NCBI RefSeq assembly: GCF_026212465.1
Contig: NC_080052.1
Span: 17,391,239-17,455,238, forward strand
From: Amaranthus tricolor
Taxonomy: Eukaryota > Streptophyta > Magnoliopsida > Caryophyllales > Amaranthaceae
Direction of reading: 5' to 3'
Length of the DNA stretch: 64,000 nt
A program made the translations under genes and the position numbers. Each line of letters begins with the position of its first letter. Positions within the stretch are counted from its first letter, which is position 1. The notes below the pieces were generated by a model. The model saw only the letters and a program-made list of their open reading frames with translations, made no database searches and was not told the DNA's origin. Positions 22,017 through 33,752 of this stretch are shown piece by piece.

Positions 22017-22950
22017 CATACTAGAGCTGTTCAAATGTGACCAGACCCGAAAATCCGAACCGAAACCGAAAGTTAACCGACCCGAAAATATGTTTCTTTT
22101 TTTGGTTTATCGAACCGATATTATCCGAACCGAAGTTGTGCCCGAACCGATTTATGACCGAAAATCGTAAAATCGAACCCGAACTGCGACCGATTTTTAT
22201 AATCGACATATAACCGTTAACTGAGATTACCCGAAACTAATGGTGACCGACCCGAGTCATACCCGACCCGAATCATGTACAAAACCGAACTTGATCCGGC
22301 TAAAACCGACTTAACCCGAACGAATTTTTAATCGAAATGCCATAAACCTAAACCAATTTTTAACATAAAGGTATGATCGACTCATATTCAATCATCTTAT
22401 TAGTTAATCTAATAAAGTAATAGAAATTTTAATAAATTAAATTTTATACATACATGGTTTCATATATTTAGAGTTAATAATCAAATGGTCAATGTTTATT
22501 TAACTATATTAATCAATTTAGATGAAAAATGATAAAACTTTTTAATTTACAGTCAAACAAGTAAAAGTAACAAAGTAATAATCATTAACTGATTTTTTTA
22601 ATTGAGTTGAGTGTTCAAAGATAAAAAAATATTGGAGGATATGATTTTTTTAAAAGGAAAAAAGGTAGAGAAATCAGCACAAAATAATAGTACTAGTTGC
22701 GGATAATCTCCGCAGCATATTCCAGCATAATCGATTGAAGGCAGCTTAAGTATTAATAAAAAATTATTGACTGATGTAGAGAGTAAAATATATTTTAAAA
22801 TACAATTTTAATGTGGTTAATTTGTTATGCTATTCTCTTTTCTGTTTCTAGATTTCATCTTTTTAGAAATTGTTAGAGTGCGTCTTTTTTTTTTTTTTTT
22901 CTTTTCTCTGAAAAAAGTATGAGTATGATTTGTATCTTACCTTACTTCAT
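22017..22950. other. intergenic, CCGAACC-rich repeat then AT-rich DNA
   Basis: From 22040 to 22330 variants of ACCCGAACCGA recur, a degenerate repeat like that at 28560-28640 in opposite sense. The rest is AT-rich with no coding signal. Confidence 0.5.
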
Positions 22951-22971
22951 AGATCTGAAATGTCAATTACT

Positions 22972-23228
22972 TTCTCCAATTCACAAAATGGGATATTAAT
23001 TTTTTGATTCTATTTACTTAGTACTCTTAATTTGTATTTTTTTTCTTAATTTATAAATTAAAACATAATTAAATAAGATCTATTTTGATTTATCACAATG
23101 CAAAGATTATTGACATCCATTTTTTATAATATTTCCTTATGCATATTAAGAGATATTAAGCATTAAATAAGTACATTGGATAGCGTAAAAAAATAAATGT
23201 CCCATTTTTAGTGAATCAGAAAGAGTAT
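22972..23228. mobile_element. Stowaway-like MITE remnant
   Basis: Begins CTTTCTCCAATTCACAAAATGGGA and ends with 'gtcccatttttagtgaatcagaaag', an inverted relation, with the family core 'tactcttaatttgtatt'. In the right arm most of it is deleted (one short join near 38945). Confidence 0.5.
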
Positions 23229-23872
23229 TTCCTTTGTCAAATTATGAGAAAATAATTTTTCTTGTTAATTGCAATTACATTTGATATGGAATTTTAAATT
23301 AACCCAAATAAACAATTTAGAATAGAAAATATATTAACTAATACTCTAATAGATTGTACACAAAAGAAGAACAAGAGTATTTTAATTGCAAAAGTACACA
23401 TATTGATTTTTAAATTGAACAACATGAATTAATCCAGAAAATAATTAATAATTTGGATCTATGAAGTGTAAAAAAAAAAATTAAAAAAAAAAATTGTAAA
23501 AGAAAACAAAAAAGTCAACTTGTTTTCTCAGGCGGCTCCTAATCTCCTATCACCCAAATTCGTTCTTCGGAGTAGTATTTATTCCTTTTTTGTCGTTTTT
23601 TCATAGAAATGATTTATAGAAGTATTTTTAATCCAACTAATTTTCCATACGTTGTGAGATGGTGTTTTTCTATTTTCCTTCAAATTTGATTTGTCTCATT
23701 ATTAATTTATAATTTATAATCCAACTATTTTAATATATTATTACTTTTTATTTTCTCTTATTTTCAAACTAACTAACAAAAAGACAAAATAATTACTTTG
23801 GCCATCCTAAATTGAATCTCCTTTTAAAAAAAATGATTATTTCAATCTCTTTATCATTCCCTTGAAAAAAAT

Positions 23873-24123
23873 TATTTGGCAAAATAGTTTATCGGACGAT
23901 TATAGCTTTTTTTGATACAAATAAAGGAATAGATTGTCAAAGTATTTAATGTTAATGTTTGGTAAAATTAGTTGATTGAAACAACTTATTGTTATGAATA
24001 AGCAGTTTTTGAACAAACTGCTTATAGCTACGGGTTCATAATCAGCTGATCAAACCAGTCAATAAAATCAGTTAGTCAAATCAGTCACTGTAATCAGTTA
24101 TATCAGTCATTTGCCAAACACCT
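23873..24123. mobile_element. hAT-type MITE (TTTGGCAAA ends)
   Basis: Left end TTTGGCAAAATAGTTTA, right end CATTTGCCAAACACC. Same family as the fuller copy 46709-46947 and the intron copy 60363-60590. Mirrored in the right arm at about 38047-38297. Confidence 0.55.
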
Positions 24124-24227
24124 CAAACTCAGAACATAGTGGAGTAAAATATTAAAGTGATATTTTAGTTAACGATTTTTCTAACCTATGAAACCTGGTG
24201 CATCGGTTTAGATAATAAATTTGGTAA

Positions 24228-24490
24228 TTACTTCCTCCATTTCAAATTAGTTGCAATATTAGAAAAATAGCATTATTGATTCATCACTCTTAATTTGTGA
24301 TTAGTTTTTAATTTATAGACTAAAAAATAGTCAAGTGAGATCTTATTTGATTCATCTCATTGCAAAGATTATTAATATCAAATTTTTGTAAATTCTTATT
24401 ATACATAATTAAAGATATTAAAAATTAAATTAATATATTGGACTACGTGAAAAAGCAAACGTTGCAAGTAAATTAAAACAGTGAAAGTAT
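24228..24490. mobile_element. Stowaway-like MITE remnant
   Basis: CTTCCTCCATTTCAAATTAG at the left, with the family words 'cactcttaatttgtgatta' and 'gtcaagtgagatcttatttgattc', ending near 'aagtaaattaaaacagtgaaag'. Mirrored in the right arm at about 37683-37945. Confidence 0.5.
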
Positions 24491-25195
24491 TTTAAATTTA
24501 ATGGAAAAAAATATCTTCTAAAATAGATAAATGTAACATTATCTTAAAGAAGATTCTAATAAAATTTCAAAGATTAATTTTATTGTCTAAATCTATAGAT
24601 CTGAATCTTGATAACTAGTATATAGATTAGAAAAATAGTTTTTAGATAAAATAGGAGTATATATATTTCCATACGTGTTTATTTCCCGAAAGTCAAACAA
24701 CCTTGTAACATAATTACGTGTTCATCTCCTCTTTCCTTTTCTTCCTAATCAAAAGGTATTATTATTTGGAAGACACTGAACTCTTGTAAGATCATAAGCT
24801 GAGAACCCAAGACAACCGGCCCGGCTACTATATATAGCGATGACCACCGTAGCAGTGGCAGTTAATTTTTAAGAATTGGAAGTGATGATCAGATTAACTC
24901 ATGATTCTTAATTTTTTTTTTATTATTTCTCTTTTATTTAAGAATTATAAAATAATTTCTTTGGATTTTAATAGTTGCCACGGTTTTTGTAGCAATTATT
25001 GTTCATCAATTGATCTTATTTAGCATATAATTCTAGATGTATAATGTAAAACATAATCAAGTAGGATCTTATTTGATTTGTATTAATGCATATTTTCATA
25101 ATATGAACTTTTTAAAATTTTTTATCACATGAAATTACAGATATTAAAAATTAAAATTGTGCATTGGATAGAGTAAAAAACAGAAATGTAACGAG

Positions 25196-25597
25196 TATAG
25201 CGATGGGCATGGGTTGGATTTGGGTTGGGTCCAGCAAGATCCAGATCCAGACCCTAATTTTTTCATTGGACCAGACCCGGATCCGTAGGGTCTAAAAATT
25301 TTGGACCCGAACAAAGTTCAAAATCACGTAATGTTCAAAAATATAATAAAATTTCAAATCAAACAATTAAATACACATGATAGCTAATATATAATTTTTT
25401 AAAAAATGATATAAATGAGTCCATGGGTCGGATCTGGATCTCAAACGTGTAGAGCCGAAACCGGACCCTGACCCTAAGGTAATGGATCCAAATCCAACCT
25501 GGATCCATAGGGTCCAAAATTAGGTGGACCTAGACTCTTTAAATTAGGGTCGAGTCAGTTCTAGACTCTTAGGGTCCAAGACTCATGCCCATCCCTA
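25196..25597. mobile_element. hAT-type MITE with 8-bp target duplication
   Basis: Ends TATAGCGATGGGCATG and CATGCCCATCCCTA are inverted matches. Flanks GTAACGAG (25188-25195) and GTAACGAC (25598-25605) are a 7/8 target duplication. The body is rich in GGATCC-like words ('ccagacccggatccg'). The right-arm copy is at 36366-36767. Confidence 0.75.
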
Positions 25598-25827
25598 GTA
25601 ACGACAATTAAAAACGAAGGAAAGTATATTTTTGAAACTTTTATTTTAAAAAAAATATTTATTATGTTAATTTTGATGAGTCTTCCTTTAAATTCTTTTA
25701 TATTAGAAGTATCATTTTGTGAGGCCAAAAAAGTGGGTTTTGAGAAGCCAAAATTTTATACTTTTCTAAAATGTATTCTTACAAGGGAATTAGGGGTATG
25801 AATCAAGTAAAATTGGATGTCTCTATT

Positions 25828-26150
25828 GTGACAAGTACTAATTGTGTAGCTTGAGCCTAAATAAATAAGTAAGTTTATTAAAAAAAATTATTTTAGATTA
25901 TTTTTAAAATGTTTAGCTTGAGTCTAAATAAAATAAGTAAAAAAAACTTTACAAAAATATAACATATTATGGAACCTCAACCATCAAACACATTGTACTA
26001 TGTCTAGCTCCTTGCTGAACCTCTAAGTTTTATGTTTTTTATTAGAGTATATAACATATTACGAGATCTTGATTATGATTTAAATTTTTAATTGAATTAA
26101 TTTCTTGGGACTGAGTTTCTAACTATAATGATAATGGAATAATGGTTTCA
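25828..26150. other. left-arm-specific intergenic DNA
   Basis: AT-rich sequence present only on the left side of the inverted duplication. It contains a short direct repeat ('tagcttgagcctaaataaataagtaa', twice near 25850 and 25915). No gene. Confidence 0.5.
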
Positions 26151-26151
26151 G

Positions 26152-26908
26152 CGGGAACTAGTATTCCTATAACAGAATTAGACTCGAAAGTAGTAGCAAA
26201 GTATATGGAGGATGTAAGAGAAAAAGCTCAAGCAATCTTTCTACATTATAAGAGGCTTTATAAACCTGGCGAGGTAACCACTTCATAGTCTTTAGTTCCC
26301 TTCGTTGCATTGTGTTGCATCGTGTTTTCATAGGTTGTTGTATGAGGTGGTTTAAGGTCGGACTTAAAATTTTAAGAGTCTGTAGCAAAAAAAATATTGT
26401 GCGCCGTACTTATAAATATAGATTAATAACTATAAAATTTATAGGAAATGATATGTACAACTTTAAGGATTGTATATAAGAAAGAATTTTGTTCACAGGT
26501 TAAAAAGCCTATCTCATCTCATACATATTATTAGAATGTAAACTCCTTGTTTGAGGTTGTCTAACTGAGAGGCGGTCTCTCACAAGAGTAGCTCTTGTGT
26601 TTTTATCATCTCAACTCATTTATATTACTCTTACGGCTCATTTGGTCATCAGTTTTAAGTTGTTGGAATAGGGATGAATAGTTAATGTTATTTTGTTAAA
26701 AAAATCTTTCAATAAGTTTAATGATTGTGTTTATTCTGCTTCATATATTTAATTTTACTTATAAAATTAATTTCAATGTGTTATAGGTGAAGTTTGAGAC
26801 CTTGCTGCTTGAATATGAAAATATCTCGGCCGGACTTGTAGACTATGTAAGAAAATCAAGTGTAAGAAGCTTAGTGCTCGGATCTGAATCACTTAATCGG
26901 ATTTGGAG
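26152..26908 (+). pseudogene. universal stress protein domain fragment (U-box kinase type)
   Basis: Two exons join in frame: 26152-26273 and 26787-26908 (GT..AG). They read IPITELDSKVVAKYMEDVRE, AIFLHYKRLYKPGE, VKFETLLLEYENISAGLVDY and SVRSLVLGSES. The pattern, with a helix before a conserved 'V..ET..LE.......I..YV....V..LVLG', is the second half of the USP domain at the N-terminus of plant U-box/receptor-like kinases. No kinase or U-box exon follows; instead the sequence runs into the PP2C fragment at 27696. A captured or translocated piece; a start codon upstream (ATGGTTTCAGCGGGA at 26144) exists but the neighbourhood gives no reason to think it is used. Confidence 0.6.
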
Positions 26909-27695
26909 GTATATATAGACTCATTATTCTCTTTATCGTTTTGTCTACCAATGGTGACTAACATTTTATTTGGTTATTTGTATAAAATACTGAAAATGAT
27001 AATGAAAATTTAATGTAGTTTACTTAAGGAAATTAATATGTAAGATTCATTATTATACTTCATCTGTTTTAATTATTTTTTTTTTAAGATTTACTGAAAA
27101 TTGCGTAGAAAAATACATATTTGAGAATTAGAGGTTAATTATCAATTATCATAAAAATAATAACACATTTTATGAAATCAATTACCATAAAACTCATTTT
27201 CACTATCAGTTCTTTTTTAAGGATTCAACTTAATCAAAAGCATTAATAAATAATTTTAGCCCTAGAATATGTTATATATTTCATCACACCACCTCATATA
27301 ATAGTTCGTTTTACGCTAAAAAGTGTAAATGCAACATAATTCCGTTTCTATACATATAGCGCTAGATATTTCACTTGAAATAAAAGCTTAATAAGATTCA
27401 ATTACGTGACATTTCATTATAATGTGTCCCATTTTCTTTTATGGTCAAGTCATCTTAATTGTTCTATTTTTATTTTTAGTATGGGTTTTTGACTTTTATG
27501 CTCTTAGTAGCTTTATCCTATTTTCAATTATACCCTTCATTATCCATACTAATTTTCCTCCATTAAAAACCCATAATACCACTCTCTTTCCTACCTTTAG
27601 TGTCCTACTTTTAACTCTTCTTTAAAATCCGTAAAAAGTCAAATGAGACTCTTAAGATGAATAGAAGGGAGTAAATTACTTGATCTGTATTGCTA
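26909..27695. other. AT-rich DNA between USP and PP2C fragments
   Basis: No supported coding. Open frame 27422-27625 is Phe/Leu/Ile-rich and looks random. The join to PP2C sequence at about 27696 has no splice acceptor. Confidence 0.5.
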
Positions 27696-29738
27696 AATTG
27701 TGGTGATTCGAGGGCTGTTCTTTGTCGAGGGAAAGCACCCATGCCGTTGTCTGTAGACCATAAAGTATGTCATTAGCTGCTTTCGTTTTTCTTCTAATAT
27801 TTGGTTTTTTGCTTTATTTGGCTCCAGAATTTCGTAAGGCTAATTACATCATATACTTTCTAGCCTGATCGAAAAGATGAATGGGATAGGATAGAAGCTG
27901 CTGATGGCAAAGTCATACAGTGGAATGGATATCGTGTTTTTGGTGATCTTGCTATGTCGAGATCAATCGGTAAGCATTTTTAAATAGAAAGGCTAAACTG
28001 GGTTCATCGTTGATTTCTGTGTATGATAGTGCAAGAACAATACCCTTTTTTTTTAATTTGAAAAGAACCTACAAATCACATTAAATCAAGCGAGGCCAAA
28101 GTTACAAGACTTTGAGGAAAATGGTCTTGTGTCCATACCTCAGTACATTAGGAGTTTGAGTCTTGTCCAAATTTTCAAATCGGTAAGATCCAAACTGTGC
28201 TCAAAGTTAATGTGTAATTGAATTGTTGAATCTGATTGCAGTTTATGAAGTTATATACTGCTTTCATATGATTTGACAGTAATCGGGAAAATGTTTGAGC
28301 TTTTTGTCGTAAACTCCCTTTTTTGTGATCCAAACCGGTGTAAATGAATGTTTCAACTTATACTATTTGTGACTAGCCTTGTAATTATATGGTAGGCTCA
28401 GTGTCACATGATTCGCTAATCGCCTCACGAATTTAAGAAAGCGAAATCATGGTCGGTTTTGGCTATTTATGAAGCATTTTGAGCGAATCACAAATTCAAA
28501 AAGCGAACTAACCAGCGAGTTATGTTTCACTGGGTAGCCTCACTTTGTAAATAGTAAAGGTGTTTATTCGGGTTATTGGGTCGGTTTCGAGTCACGTTTT
28601 TCGGGTCGGTTCAAAATCGGGTTTATTGCCCACTTTGTAAAATTCATTTTAAAGTTGGGTTCCAGTTATAAGATCGGGATAATCAGGTCTATATTGAACA
28701 CCTCTAGTAAATAGTTAGCATTGGTTGTCATTAGTTGTGTGGAGAAATCATATTCCGTGAGACATACATCTGGATTTGTATGAATCAATAACCGATATTA
28801 GATTGAAGTAGTTTTAGGAAGGAGGAATGATACTAGACAAGAGGTCAGGAACTATTAAGATTATCTTACCTTTTGTAGGTGATAAATTTCATGTGCGGGT
28901 ATTTGATTAAAAGAGGTGTAGACATACATCTGGATGTGTTCTTCCAAATTTTCTCCTTCCAGATTCTTTTTCCATGGCAAAGTTCAACGACCAATAACGA
29001 TTATGATAGGTCAACTATAATAGCATTATTGGGAGAAAGCTTCATATGCATTTCAAATTGGAATAGCTTAAGTTACAGGTGCCGAAGATTTTTGATCGGA
29101 GGCCAAGAGTAAAACTATAGTAGTTTAGAGCTCAATGATTACTAAGTTTGAGGCTATGTTACTCGGACCCTCCATTTTCTCCGGCATACTAGTGTTCGGT
29201 ACGACAGGTACAGATACCGGTGTCGGACACGTTAAACAAGTACTATTCGTCTCTCTAGGGCCAAAAACCCGATCTTAAATTAATTGTTTTTTTGCTTTTC
29301 GAATGAAAGGGTCTCTTTTTCTTTGTGATTCTATCCTTGCTAACACTGCATTAACACTTGTTAGATGATAATACTCATCACATATCGTTTTGCTTTCGTT
29401 CAGGTGATCGTTATTTGAAACCATGGATTATACCAGACCCAGAAGTGACAATCGTTCAGCGGGCAAAAGACGACGATTGTCTTATACTTGCCAGTGACGG
29501 TTTATGGGACGTATTGAGCAACGAAGAAGCGTGTGACGCAGCACGAAGGAGAATTCTTCTATGGCATAAAAAGAACGGCGCTAACATCACACCGGACAGA
29601 GGCAACAGTGTCGATTTAGCCGCTCAAGCAGCTGCAGATTACCTCTCAAAGCTTGCTCTCCAAAAGGGAAGTAAAGACAACATTACTGTCATTGTGGTTG
29701 ACTTGAAGCCTCATAGGAAGTTAAAAACCAAAACATGA
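27696..29738 (+). pseudogene. HAB1-like clade A PP2C, 3' half (left copy)
   Basis: Exons 27696-27764 (NCGDSRAVLCRGKAPMPLSV), 27864-27969 ([12 protein letters not shown] ... MSRSI) and 29404-29738 (GDRYLKPWIIPDPEV ... LKTKT, stop) join in frame. Family knowledge: clade A PP2Cs are the ABA co-receptors that inhibit SnRK2 kinases; the Trp in [13 protein letters not shown] matches the 'lock' Trp that contacts the ABA-bound receptor, and LILASDGLWDV holds a metal-binding Asp. The C-terminus DLKPHRKLKTKT closely resembles the HAB1 group. Everything upstream, including the N-terminal part of the catalytic domain with its first metal ligands, is missing, so it cannot be a working phosphatase. The 3' end (last 9 codons) and 3' UTR survive only in this copy. 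Confidence 0.85.
27702..29711 (+). repeat. inverted duplication, inner left arm
   Basis: Reverse complement of 30862-32868, nearly identical by eye including introns; a 77-codon open frame in the intron (28879-29112) is unchanged between arms (31463-31696). Differences seen are single bases, mostly near 29180-29220 and two in the last exon. The arms part at 'cttgaagcctc'. Confidence 0.92.
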
Positions 29739-30854
29739 AAGGTAAAAAATGTTCCTCATTTTGGCAAAATGTCAATTCTTTTTTTCTTTTTTTTTTTTTT
29801 GACATGTAGTTATATGAGGTAGAAAATATATGTCAGCAGCATTACATTACATAATGATGGATTGTAACATATATTTTTATGCCCATCTTTTAAAAATGGG
29901 CTGATTGTAGCTGAAGAACATGTATAGTATATTTCAGGACCAACCAGAGTATGGGATTGTGTTGGCATTAGTTCTAACTAAAACATTTCATAATCATTTT
30001 TAGTATTAGACTATATGTTCGATGCAAATGTCGAGAATACGAGTGTTTGTGGTCATTATTGTGCGTATTAGGGAGTGGGATGGCATCTTGTTTATGTGCG
30101 GGATATTTTGTCCCGAATATAGCGGACCGAGTTATATATAGGGCACCTTGCTGTGTCTTCCAAGTCGTCTTTGTGGATTTCGTGACACGTCTTCCTTTTT
30201 CCCTGCGTTGCTGCATCTTCGTTCAGTTGCGTCTGTAAATTTTTGCCCTTCAATGTTGCTGATGTTCTTGCTAAAAGCTAAATTATGTTTCCTTGTGTAT
30301 GTTAATACTTTTATACTGTTCTTAATGCAAAAGTCTATTATATATGTTTATTCTCTGTTCATAAATGTTTTTATTAGGAATGTTTACAGGAATTATGAAA
30401 GATAAAATTTTTGTGATTGAAGTCGTGATAAGGTAGATGGTGAAAATATATTGTAAGGGATCACATAAATAAATTAAAATGAAAATAGATAAAATAGATA
30501 TTTTATACTTTGTAGTTTAATTTAGCGTTTAGGACCTAAAGAATAAAATATTCAGCAAGTCTTGTAAAAGACCGTGTCATCGTAAGACGGCAAATAAGAA
30601 GTTTATTTTGGAATAGGAGTAGTTATATACTTATACCATAAAAATTTGCGGCGAGACAAATAAAATAAGATATCACATGACTATGTTTCTTTTACTTGTA
30701 TACTAGTCATAATATGTAAATGCCATAGAATAATGAATAATGCAAAATTGGTTTTGGGGCAACTAAAATAACAGAGGAAGTATTAAAGGAGAATTGAAAA
30801 ACATGGATGAGAATAAAAAAAGTAAGAAAGACATTTTCATATAAGAAAATTGTA
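29739..30854. other. centre of inverted duplication (spacer)
   Basis: About 1.1 kb unique sequence: presumed 3' UTR and downstream DNA of the left PP2C copy (29739-30400) followed by AT-rich DNA. No coding support. It would form the loop of a hairpin transcript. Confidence 0.6.
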
Positions 30855-33258
30855 TCAAAGTAGAGGCTTCAAGTCAACCACAATGACAGTAATGTTGTCT
30901 TTACTTCCCTTTTGGAGAGCAAGCTTTGAGAGGTAATCTGCAGCTGCTTGAGCGGCTAAATCGACACTGTTGCCTCTGTCCGGTGTGATGTTAGCGCCCT
31001 TCTTTTTATGCCATAGAAGAATTCTCCTTCGTGCTGCGTCACACGCTTCTTCGTTGCTCAATACGTCCCATAAACTGTCACTGGCAAGTATAAGACAATC
31101 GTCGTCTTTTGCCCGCTGAACGATTGTCACTTCTGGGTCTGGTATAATCCATGGTTTCAAATAACGATCACCTGAACGAAAGCAAAACGATATGTGATGA
31201 GTATTATCATCTAACAAGTGTTAATGCAGTGTTAGCAAGGATAGAATCACAAAGAAAAAGAGACCCTTTCATCCGAAAAGCAAAAAAACAATTAATTTAA
31301 GATCGGGTTTTTGGCCCTAGAGAGACGAATAGTACTTGTTTAACGTGTCCGACACCGGTATCTGTACCTGTCGTACCGGACACTAGTGTGCCGGAGAAAA
31401 TGGAGGATCCGAGTAACATAGCCTCAAACATAGTAATCATTGAGCTCTAAACTACTATAGTTTTACTCTTGGCCTCCGATCAAAAATCTTCGGCACCTGT
31501 AACTTAAGCTATTCCAATTTGAAATGCATATGAAGCTTTCTCCCAATAATGCTATTATAGTTGACCTATCATAATCGTTATTGGTCGTTGAACTTTGCCA
31601 TGGAAAAAGAATCTGGAAGGAGAAAATTTGGAAGAACACATCCAGATGTATGTCTACACCTCTTTTAATCAAATACCCGCACATGAAATTTATCACCTAC
31701 AAAAGGTAAGATAATCTTAATAGTTCCTGACCTCTTGTCTAGTATCATTCCTCCTTCCTAAAACTACTTCAATCTAATATCGGTTATTGATTCATACAAA
31801 TCCAGATGTATGTCTCACGGAATATGATTTCTCCACACAACTAATGACAACCAATGCTAACTATTTACTAGAGGTGTTCAATATAGACCTGATTATCCCG
31901 ATCTTATAACTGGAACCCAACTTTAAAATGAATTTTACAAAGTGGGCAATAAACCCGATTTTGAACCGACCCGAAAAACGTGACTCGAAACCGACCCAAT
32001 AACCCGAATAAACACCTTTACTATTTACAAAGTGAGGCTACCCAGTGAAACATAACTCGCTGGTTAGTTCGCTTTTTGAATTTGTGATTCGCTCAAAATG
32101 CTTCATAAATAGCCAAAACCGACCATGATTTCGCTTTCTTAAATTCGTGAGGCGATTAGCGAATCATGTGACACTGAGCCTACCATATAATTACAAGGCT
32201 AGTCACAAATAGTATAAGTTGAAACATTCATTTACACCGGTTTGGATCACAAAAAAGGGAGTTTACGACAAAAAGCTCAAACATTTTCCCGATTACTGTC
32301 AAATCATATGAAAGCAGTATATAACTTCATAAACTGCAATCAGATTCAACAATTCAATTACACATTAACTTTGAGCACAGTTTGGATCTTACCGATTTGA
32401 AAATTTGGACAAGACTCAAACTCCTAATGTACTGAGGTATGGACACAAGACCATTTTCCTCAAAGTCTTGTAACTTTGGCCTCGCTTGATTTAATGTGAT
32501 TTGTAGGTTCTTTTCAAATTAAAAAAAAAGGGTATTGTTCTTGCACTATCATACACAGAAATCAACGATGAACCCAGTTTAGCCTTTCTATTTAAAAATG
32601 CTTACCGATTGATCTCGACATAGCAAGATCACCAAAAACACGATATCCATTCCACTGTATGACTTTGCCATCAGCAGCTTCTATCCTATCCCATTCATCT
32701 TTTCGATCAGGCTAGAAAGTATATGATGTAATTAGCCTTACGAAATTCTGGAGCCAAATAAAGCAAAAAACCAAATATTAGAAGAAAAACGAAAGCAGCT
32801 AATGACATACTTTATGGTCTACAGACAACGGCATGGGTGCTTTCCCTCGACAAAGAACAGCCTTCGAATCATCAAATCTTCATCGAAAGCACACTGACTG
32901 CTCATTGTTCTAACTATCTTTTCATTGTTTACTTCATCACCACCCAACAAGGATGAATCGCGCCCTTCACTACCCTCTACATCAAGATCCTCAGCCAGGG
33001 CCAATACATCCGTAATAGCCTCCAATCCAGCACTTAATTCTAACTTGCTAGTATCAACACTCTTTCAAGGTCCACTGAAGCGGGTGAATCGGGCACCGAA
33101 TTAGGCTCAGATGCCAAGAATACCTCACCATTAATGCTACTTATCTCACTAATCACAGACTGGGAACTCGAAAATAACCCTTCTTCACCACTTTCATGGT
33201 CGAAATTTTCGCTAGAAGCACAACAACTATGATTATCAGTCAAATCTTTAGAAGAATC
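30855..33258 (-). pseudogene. HAB1-like clade A PP2C with internal deletion (right copy)
   Basis: On the minus strand: an N-terminal segment about 33258-32877 (DNHSCCASSENFDHESGEEG, FSSSQSVISEISSINGEVFL, LSAGLEAITDVLALAEDLDV), then, without an intron, exon 32876-32811 (RAVLCRGKAPMPLSV in another frame), exon 32711-32606, and exon 31171-30855. The N-terminal segment needs a frameshift near 33062, and the junction at about 32870 is again out of frame. The middle of the catalytic domain is deleted. The last exon has ASDSLWDV where the left copy has ASDGLWDV, and the frame ends DLKPLL where the inverted arm stops, losing the native C-terminus. Non-functional as an enzyme. An upstream mini-exon (33479-33454, MAFNDASS) with a donor may be its original start, but this is uncertain. 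Confidence 0.8.
30862..32868 (-). repeat. inverted duplication, inner right arm
   Basis: Mirror of 27702-29711 (see that entry). The arm ends sharply at 30862, and at about 32868 where the right copy is joined to its own N-terminal exon. Confidence 0.92.
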
Positions 33259-33479
33259 AGGTCCGTAACCATTTATATTTTAGAAATTGAGTAATTATAT
33301 GGGCTCGTGAAACGGACCCATACTTGACAAGTTGATAAAAAAACAGCCTATTAAAACTTAATGTCTACTCTTATATTACATGTTCTTTTATAATCCGTTC
33401 CAAATTGGTGTAAAAAAAAAATTGGGTAGAAAAGAAAGAGTTGTTTATGTTACCTTGATGATGCATCATTGAAAGCCAT

Positions 33480-33752
33480 TTTGTTGTTGCCGTTTACACG
33501 TTAATGCTGCGCTGCAAAATGATCTTTCAATTAGATCAACAATTATGAACCCTTGAATAATTATTACTCGTAAAAATAAAAATTGCAATACAATCTAAAA
33601 TTAATGAATAATGACATATAATTGATTGTATTTTGGGATATTTAGTCACCACAATACTATTTAAAATTATATTATCACAAAAAAAAAAATCATTGGTAAG
33701 AAAGAATCGATCATATAAATATTTATCAAGAACTTTCCAATTTTGTAAAAAA
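33480..33752. other. upstream region of right PP2C copy
   Basis: AT-rich, no gene. Its position suggests the 5' UTR or promoter of the original PP2C gene (minus strand). Confidence 0.4.

Larger units (their letters stand above)
22951..25827 (+). repeat. inverted duplication, outer left arm
   Basis: Reads as the reverse complement of 36136-39038. Shared words are long and almost unchanged, e.g. 'agatctgaaat', 'ggcggctcctaatctcctatc' and 'gacaaccggcccggctac'. Differences: a Stowaway-like stretch (23035-23220) is absent on the right, and about 215 bases on the right (37090-37304) are absent here near 24868. Contains two hAT-type MITEs and Stowaway-like copies; no gene. Confidence 0.9.

Noticed and set aside
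28879..29112. 77-codon open frame, perfectly conserved in 31463-31696
   Set aside because: It lies in a PP2C intron; conservation reflects the recent duplication, not selection on a protein.
30001..30405. Open frames in the spacer of the inverted duplication
   Set aside because: Three overlapping frames on both strands without domain or splice support; likely 3' UTR.
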